In this document: piece by piece, positions 58,594-64,000 of the stretch
Layout of the letters: the number at the start of each line of letters is the position of its first letter
Position numbering within the stretch: the first letter of the stretch is position 1
Source of the DNA: an uncultured Collinsella sp.
GTDB taxonomy: Bacteria; Actinomycetota; Coriobacteriia; Coriobacteriales; Coriobacteriaceae
DNA: 64,000 nt
Assembly (NCBI GenBank): GCA_959602645.1
Contig: CAUGTZ010000002.1
Coordinates: forward strand, 62,001-126,000
Direction of reading: 5' to 3'
Notes under the pieces: generated by a model
Seen by the model: the letters and a program-made list of their open reading frames with translations, nothing else
Database searches by the model: none
What the model was told of the DNA's origin: nothing
Made by a program: the position numbers and the translations under genes

Positions 58594-61476
58594 CTAAATA
58601 AACACGTCGACGAGGATGGGCATAAGGTTGAGCAGGCCAAACACCAGCGCCACGCCCCATCCGAGCTTAAAGCAGCTGCGCCAGGTGCTGCGCGCGAAGG
58701 TGTTGTCGATCAGCACCTCGACAAAGTACGTCGCAGCCATCACGACCAGGGCGACCACCCAGCTCACTGGGTTGTCCCAGACAAAGAACATGCCCACCCA
58801 CATCAAAAACAGCACGGTCTCGCACCAGTGCATAAGGGTCATCTTGGCCAGCGTGCTGCCGCTCATCTCGGTGGCGACGCCCTGGACGATCTCCTGATGC
58901 GCGTGATGCGAGTACGAAAGATCGAACGGCGACTTGCGCAGCTTGATGGTAAGCACCGCGAGCAGCGCGAGGAAAATGGGCGCGCTGTACACGATGATGG
59001 GGGCCGACTGCCCCGTCACGGCGATGGAATCGAAGCTGTCGGTGGCAAGGTACAGGCCCACGCTCATCAGCAGAACGGCGGGCTCGTAACTCATAACCTG
59101 CAGCAGCTCGCGGTCGGCACCGACCTGGGCAAACGGGCTTTGCGTCGAGGCGGACGCCAGCACCACAAAAATCGCGGCAAGCGTCACCATAAAGGCGCAT
59201 AACAGCGTGTTGGAGCCCGACACAAAGATGCCGCCGCCCACCACGGTAAAGATGAGCGCGCACGCCATGTAGGTATCGTCCATGGTGTTTACGCTGGCGG
59301 GAGCCTTGCGCAGCAGCTTGGCAACGTCGTAGAAGGGCTGCAGCAAGCGCGGGCCCACGCGGCCCTGCATGCGAGCCGAAAGTTTGCGGTCAACGCCGTC
59401 GATCAAGCCGCCCACAAGCGGCGCAATCAAGGCAAACGCCACGGTGCCAATAAAAATGCCCACGACGCCCGAGCCTTCAAAATACTTGCCGCGCAGCACC
59501 GAGGGCGCGCTCATGGCAAGCCGCTCGGGCCCAATCCACGCGCAACACAGCAGCGCAAACAAGATAATGCTGCAGCACACGACGCTACCCGCGGGGCCAA
59601 TACGCTTCTCGCCAAGGGCGTCCTCCGAGTACCAATTGCGCTTTTCGGCCTTCACCTCGTGTCCCATCGAGCCGCGGAAATGGCGGTAATTGTCGGTTCC
59701 CACACCCGAAAGATATACGTTTACGTGCGGTTTGTTGCTCACGCGGAATGAAGTCAGCAGCACCACGGCGATAAACGCCACGATAACCACCATCAGATAC
59801 ATGGCGTCCTTGCCAATAACGTACGGCACGCGGCCAAACACCATGGCCAAGTAAGGCGACACCAGACCGCTCGAGATAACCGGAAACGCCACGCAGCACA
59901 GAATCAGCAGCGCGGCGATGGCGTTGAGGGCCATCCATTCGGTCTTATGGACATTGACCTCAACGTTTTGAGCCGTGGGGTCGACGCCCGAAAGCTTGGC
60001 AAGCCACTTGCCCCAGAAGTAAAACGTCGCGGCCGAGCCAAAGGCAAGCACCATGATCATGAGCACGTTGCCGGTCTGCGCAAACGCCACCAGGGCGCCC
60101 CACTTGGACACGAGCATGCCAAACGGCGCCACAAACATGCCCATAATGCCCAGCATCATCAGACGCGTCAGGTGCGGCATGCGGCTGAACATGCCGTCCA
60201 TGTCCTCGATATTGCGGCTGCCGATATGATGCTCGGCCGTGCCCACGCACAGGAACAGCAGCGACTTGGCCACCGTGTGGAACAAGATCAGGAAGATGGC
60301 CGCCCATACGGCCTCGGGCGCGCCGACACCCAAGCAGGCACTGATGAGGCCCAAGTTGGAAATGGTGGAGTACGCGAGCACGCGTTTGGCGTTGCTCTGC
60401 GAGATGGCCATGAGTGCAGCGAGCAAAAACGTGATGGCACCCACACTCGTGACCATAAAGCCGGTCACGGGGTAGATGGCATAGAGTGGGCTCAGCTTGA
60501 CCATCAGGAACACGCCGGCTTTGACCATGGTTGACGAGTGCAGCAGGGCGCTCGTGGGAGTGGGTGCAACCATGGCACCCAACAGCCAAGTGTGGAACGG
60601 CATCTGTGCGGCCTTGGTGAGCGCGGCGAGCGACAACAGGATGACCGGCATCACCAGCAGCGCGGACTGCGCGGTTCCGGTGCCGGAAAGCTCGATCATG
60701 CCCGAGATGGTCAGCGGCATGCCGTTAACGTGCAGATACATAAGTCCGGCCAAAAACGCGATGCCGCCCAGCATGTTGAGGATGATTTGGGTAAAGGCGT
60801 TCTTGATGGCCTCGGGCGTACGCGTGTAGCCAATCATAAGGAACGAACACACGGTGGTGATTTCCCAGCCGCAGAACAGCCACTCAAGGTTGTCGCTCGT
60901 CACGATGGCGAACATGGCCGAGAGGAACAGGAACATGAGCGCCAGGAACTGCGGGCGACGGTCGGACGCGGTCTGCCCGCGCAGCGCGGCCTCGTGCTCG
61001 TCATGGGCCTGGAAGTCCTTCATGTAGCCCAGGGCATACAAGCAGATTAGACTGCCAACGATGCCGACGGCGAGGACCATGATCACGCTCATGTAGTCCA
61101 GGTAGAGTGGCGTTGCCGTGACGGCTTCGGCCGCGGGCAGCGTCATGGCTGCAAAGGCGAGCGAGCCCACCAGCTGGACTATGCCGAGCACCGTGGTGAG
61201 CGCGTTCCTATATTTGTACGCGTTGTACAGGATGACAGCGCACAGGATGACGTCGATAACGGAACTGATGATCGAGAGCACATGCGAGGTGCCGGGGGCA
61301 ACCTCAAAGCTCTGCGGACCCGTGCCAAAAAACATGACGGCGACTACAACTGTCACCGCCATAATAATGCCGGAGCCTATGAGCCCCGCCGCATCGCGGG
61401 CGCGGTCACCGCGCGCGAGCAGCATGCCCAGCGCCGGTACCAGCGGAAACAGGGTAAGGAAATACAGTAGCGTCAT
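58594..61476 (-). CDS. Fused Ech hydrogenase membrane subunits: antiporter-like (NuoL/EchA) plus NuoH-like (EchB)
   Basis: One 960-residue frame holds two proteins that are normally separate. Residues about 1-640 are an Mrp/NuoL-type antiporter with some fourteen to sixteen helices (TKAAQMPFHTWLLGAM, then ALLHSSTMVKAGVFLM). From about 655 a NuoH/EchB-type subunit follows, recognised by VDRKLSARMQGRVGPRLLQP near 691-710 and KSPFDLSYSHHAHQEIVQG further on. No stop or frameshift separates them. The arrangement fixes the proton- or sodium-pumping module to the subunit that links it to the catalytic arm. ATG 61476 has GGGGGAG upstream. It is first in the Ech operon. Confidence 0.9.
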   Translation of the reverse strand: MTLLYFLTLFPLVPALGMLLARGDRARDAAGLIGSGIIMAVTVVVAVMFFGTGPQSFEVAPGTSHVLSIISSVIDVILCAVILYNAYKYRNALTTVLGIVQLVGSLAFAAMTLPAAEAVTATPLYLDYMSVIMVLAVGIVGSLICLYALGYMKDFQAHDEHEAALRGQTASDRRPQFLALMFLFLSAMFAIVTSDNLEWLFCGWEITTVCSFLMIGYTRTPEAIKNAFTQIILNMLGGIAFLAGLMYLHVNGMPLTISGMIELSGTGTAQSALLVMPVILLSLAALTKAAQMPFHTWLLGAMVAPTPTSALLHSSTMVKAGVFLMVKLSPLYAIYPVTGFMVTSVGAITFLLAALMAISQSNAKRVLAYSTISNLGLISACLGVGAPEAVWAAIFLILFHTVAKSLLFLCVGTAEHHIGSRNIEDMDGMFSRMPHLTRLMMLGIMGMFVAPFGMLVSKWGALVAFAQTGNVLMIMVLAFGSAATFYFWGKWLAKLSGVDPTAQNVEVNVHKTEWMALNAIAALLILCCVAFPVISSGLVSPYLAMVFGRVPYVIGKDAMYLMVVIVAFIAVVLLTSFRVSNKPHVNVYLSGVGTDNYRHFRGSMGHEVKAEKRNWYSEDALGEKRIGPAGSVVCCSIILFALLCCAWIGPERLAMSAPSVLRGKYFEGSGVVGIFIGTVAFALIAPLVGGLIDGVDRKLSARMQGRVGPRLLQPFYDVAKLLRKAPASVNTMDDTYMACALIFTVVGGGIFVSGSNTLLCAFMVTLAAIFVVLASASTQSPFAQVGADRELLQVMSYEPAVLLMSVGLYLATDSFDSIAVTGQSAPIIVYSAPIFLALLAVLTIKLRKSPFDLSYSHHAHQEIVQGVATEMSGSTLAKMTLMHWCETVLFLMWVGMFFVWDNPVSWVVALVVMAATYFVEVLIDNTFARSTWRSCFKLGWGVALVFGLLNLMPILVDVFI

Positions 61477-61656
61477 ACCATCACTCCCCCATGCTAAAAC
61501 GCTGCAATTGTTTAACGTTATAGCTCAATTGAGGAGTAGCGGCGGCGGGTTTTCGGTCAACTGGGGAGTTTTAGGCGTACGGGGTAAGGGCACGCCCGCA
61601 TTGGAGCAGAGGGGCGGCAAGAAAAATGCGCCCCTGTGGGCGCACCATCCCATTCG

Positions 61657-62052
61657 CTATTCCGCCTTTTTAACGCGCGGCTTGCGACCGCGCGGCTTAT
61701 CGGCCAGCGCGGACTCACCGCTCTCGCGATACTGGCGGCACCAGGCCTTGACCGAAGACTCGCTGGGTATCTTGTGCTTGATCATGGCCTCGCGAACCGT
61801 CAGGCCGTTTTCCAGGCGATCCTTTACCACGGCGAGCTTGACGTCGTACGAATACGTGCGGTGATGCGAACCCGCGTTAAGCACGGCGTCGGCACCGCCC
61901 ACGGCGTATGCGCGGGCCCACTGACGAGCCGTGGCCTGGGGAATGCCGAGCTCCGCGGCGAGGGCACGATGACCGACCCCCTCTTGGAGGACCTCGACGG
62001 CGCGCTGCCTAACCTCGGGCGCATGCGTGCGAGTCCTAGTTGCTTCTGACAT
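61657..62052 (-). CDS. Orphan helix-turn-helix protein (transposase OrfA-like)
   Basis: A 131-residue protein with two helix-turn-helix modules. HRALAAELGIPQATARQWAR lies around residue 35. A second unit with VREAMIKHKIPSESSVKAWC lies around residue 95. The basic tail is PRGRKPRVKK. This resembles the DNA-binding half of IS3/IS630-type transposases. No catalytic OrfB, inverted repeats or target duplication is adjacent, so it may be a domesticated regulator. ATG 62052 is used. Confidence 0.7.
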   Translation of the reverse strand: MSEATRTRTHAPEVRQRAVEVLQEGVGHRALAAELGIPQATARQWARAYAVGGADAVLNAGSHHRTYSYDVKLAVVKDRLENGLTVREAMIKHKIPSESSVKAWCRQYRESGESALADKPRGRKPRVKKAE

Positions 62053-62102
62053 ACCTGCCACTTCTTAGCCTTAACCGTTAATCTGCTTTCTTACGTACAA
62101 GT

Positions 62103-62131
62103 TAGATAGTAGCATTTTACTGTTTGCTCAA
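62103..62131 (-). promoter_or_regulatory. Promoter of the orphan HTH gene
   Basis: On the minus strand TTGAGC (62131-62126) is followed after 17 bases by TATCTA (62108-62103), about 50 bases before ATG 62052. Confidence 0.5.
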
Positions 62132-62387
62132 AGCAGTTAATTAAAATAGACGCGGCGTTATCTGGGCATTTGGCACCAATTTACGACATTTCTTTATCGA
62201 TTATTTACGCTGGTAGCTGACTCGCAGCCAATCGTCATTCGCCTGTCAACAAAATTGACACCTCTTTATGTCCTTTGCTATAGCGGATATGATTATTAAC
62301 CCCTCCCCCAATAATTTTGAGTAATCGGCAAGGCAGTAGACGTCCTTACTCCTCATGATTACCGCGCATTGCCATCCACCGGAGCAA

Positions 62388-62426
62388 AACAAAAAGGGCG
62401 GGGCCTGCTGCGCTTGCAGGCCCCGC
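62388..62426 (-). terminator. Intrinsic terminator after the flavoenzyme gene
   Basis: GCGGGGCCTGC and GCAGGCCCCGC form an 11-bp stem followed on the minus strand by CTTTTTGTTTTG, about 75 bases past the stop at 62502. Confidence 0.9.
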
Positions 62427-62501
62427 ACCGGTTGACACCCGACGGGACACAGCCGGGCGAGGCGGATCCGTGCTACCGCCCCGCCTGGCCGCGATGTTCA
62501 A

Positions 62502-64000
62502 CTACAGCTCGTTGGCCGCGTGATACGCCGTGCGAATGGCGCTCGCGATGTCGGCGGTGCGCTCGCCCGAGCAGTCGCCCACGCAGGTCACGGGCACCGT
62601 CACGCCATCCAGGTCAAACGCGTTGGCCTTGGAGCCCACGGCCATCACCACGTAATCGCAGGCGATCTTCACCGGCTCCTCGGGGCCGTCCTCGGTGGTG
62701 TGCACGGCCTCCACGCCCTCGTCGGTAATGGCGGTCAGGCGGGTCTTAACGTGCTGTTCCACGTTGTGGGCGGCGAAGTCGCTCATGATCAGCGGCAGAA
62801 TGGTCTCGGACTCGCCCGCGGCAATCTTGTCGAGCATCTCGACGATCGCCACCTCGCAGCCGCGCTGCAGCAGGTACTCGGCAGTCTCGGTGCCCACCAG
62901 GCCGCCGCCAATGACGGCGACGCGCCCGCTGAGCTCCACCTTGCCGGTCAGCACGTCCCAGCTCGAGACGACCTTGTCCGAGTCGGCACCCGGAACGGGA
63001 ATGACCACGTCGTGCGCGCCCACAGCCACAATCGCGGCGTCGGCGGCGTTGAGATCCTCGGCCGTAGCGGCATGGTTGAGCTCGACCTTCACGCCCAGGC
63101 CGGGCAGAATCTTCTCGTAATACTCGACCGAGCGCATAATCTCATCCTTGCGCGGAGGCGCGGCCGCCAGCACAATCTGGCCGCCCAAGTGATCGCTCGC
63201 CTCATAGACGGTCACGTCGTAGCCGCGCTTGGCCGCCACGCGTGCGGCCTCCAGGCCGGCAATACCGCCGCCCACCACGGCGATCTTCTTGTCGCCCTCG
63301 CCCGGCTTAATGGCGATGGTCGCCTCGTCGCCGTTCTCGGCGTTGAGCACGCACGAGATGTACTTGCGGTTTTGAATCGCATCGACGCAGCCCTTGTTGC
63401 AGTTGAGGCACTCGCGGATGGGCTCGCCGGTCGCGGCCTTCAGCGCAATGTCGGGGTCGCACATGAGCGAGCGGCCATAGGCGATAATGTCGGCCGCGCC
63501 GTCCTCAAGAATCTTCTCGCCGGCCTCGACCGAAACAACACGGCCGACGGTGGCCACCGGCACGGAGACCAGGGCCTTGACGCGCTCGGCCACCGGCAGC
63601 GTCCAGTTGTAGGGCATGGCACCCATGGGCGGAATGGTGTCGCCCATGTTGCCGGTGTGGTTGGCCTGCGCGACCTGGATCATGTCGATGCCCGCGCCCT
63701 CGAGCAGCTTGGCGAACTCGCAGGCCTCGTCGGGCTGCAGGCCACCCTTGCCGCGCGGCGTGCCGTCGGGGTTCTCCATGATCACGGGGAGCTTGTACTC
63801 CACCATCAGCTGCGGCGCGGCTTCCTTAATGGCGGCGACGACCTCGAGCGCATAGCGAACGCGGTTCTCGAACGAGCCACCGTACTCGTCGGTGCGCTGG
63901 TTGAGGATGGCCGAGCACAGCGAACCCACCAGACGGTCGCCGTGAACCTCGATGGCGTCGATGCCGGCCTGCTGCGCGCGGGCGGCCGAGGCGGCGATGG
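62502..64000 (-). CDS. Old-yellow-enzyme/2,4-dienoyl-CoA reductase-type flavoenzyme, N-terminus cut by window edge
   Basis: About 500 residues are visible; the reading frame continues through the right edge, so the GTG at 63929 is not the start. Visible parts are the end of the FMN-binding barrel (ILNQRTDEYGGSFENRVRYA, then YGRSLMCDPD), a 4Fe-4S motif (CLNCNKGC followed by another Cys), and FAD- and NAD(P)-binding folds (VVGGGIAGLEAAR and VIGGGLVGTETAEYL). This is the layout of FadH, BaiCD-like and cinnamate/enoate reductases of gut anaerobes. The substrate, an enoate, dienoyl-CoA or steroid enone, cannot be decided. Confidence 0.88.
   Translation of the reverse strand, partial: IAASAARAQQAGIDAIEVHGDRLVGSLCSAILNQRTDEYGGSFENRVRYALEVVAAIKEAAPQLMVEYKLPVIMENPDGTPRGKGGLQPDEACEFAKLLEGAGIDMIQVAQANHTGNMGDTIPPMGAMPYNWTLPVAERVKALVSVPVATVGRVVSVEAGEKILEDGAADIIAYGRSLMCDPDIALKAATGEPIRECLNCNKGCVDAIQNRKYISCVLNAENGDEATIAIKPGEGDKKIAVVGGGIAGLEAARVAAKRGYDVTVYEASDHLGGQIVLAAAPPRKDEIMRSVEYYEKILPGLGVKVELNHAATAEDLNAADAAIVAVGAHDVVIPVPGADSDKVVSSWDVLTGKVELSGRVAVIGGGLVGTETAEYLLQRGCEVAIVEMLDKIAAGESETILPLIMSDFAAHNVEQHVKTRLTAITDEGVEAVHTTEDGPEEPVKIACDYVVMAVGSKANAFDLDGVTVPVTCVGDCSGERTADIASAIRTAYHAANEL

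Larger units (their letters stand above)
62053..62501. other. A/T-rich intergenic region with promoter and terminator
   Basis: A 449-base gap, clearly A/T-richer than its surroundings between about 62090 and 62340. It holds the HTH gene promoter (62103-62131) and a terminator (62388-62426). I see no coding sequence. Confidence 0.6.

Overview
The window looks like chromosome of a high-GC gut coriobacterium (Actinomycetota), closest in style to Collinsella. This rests on a LPXTG/FctA-repeat surface protein, an Ech-type hydrogenase, a magnesium-type NRAMP homologue like the one known from Eggerthella, LuxS, PTS-linked glycosidases and dense gene packing. I computed no GC value and ran no database search. 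Most genes lie on the minus strand. No tRNA, rRNA, CRISPR array or complete insertion sequence was seen.

Layout. 1-3017: two adjacent sensor-kinase-like genes, one cut by the window edge and one broken by paired frameshifts. 3441-13120: a beta-glucoside operon of BglG-type antiterminator, PTS EIIBC and GH3, GH43, GH35-like and GH1 enzymes. 13347-15458: an orphan AAA ATPase cassette between inverted hairpins, next to a DUF4867 gene and the remnant of a paralogue of it. 15603-16091: luxS. 16227-24479: sugar salvage with an FGGY kinase, split transketolase, FucI/AraA-type isomerase, LacI regulator, nucleoside hydrolase and ribokinase; the first four enzyme genes fit the D-apiose transketolase route. 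24667-26883: a cell-surface acyltransferase. 27429-30544: a magnesium transport pair (NRMT-like NRAMP and MgtE) behind a structured leader. 30862-37803: envelope genes, including a deacetylase-like protein without its metal histidines, CorC, hemolysin III and a membrane-anchored hydrolase. 38055-48228: a DUF362 ferredoxin protein, an FtsX/LolD-type ABC pair, and an ABC-2 exporter divergent from a NarL-type two-component system. 48834-55073: a 2079-residue von Willebrand/FctA-repeat surface protein. 55802-61476: a complete Ech hydrogenase in which the antiporter-like and NuoH-like membrane subunits are fused. 61657-62052: an orphan HTH protein. 62502-64000: an enoate-reductase-type flavoenzyme cut by the right edge.

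The most unusual content is between the genes. Four long hairpins of two length classes (154 and 138 bp) stand in mirror order around the giant surface-protein gene, share a three-tier design and show compensatory base changes. A second family of short hairpins, with variable stems and a loop carrying GGGGAC, sits at the 3' ends of many genes. Further inverted repeats with long arms occur at 3255, 14671, 14750, 16113, 27117 and 37841. These look like families of structured or mobile non-coding elements, and I found no transposase for them in the window.
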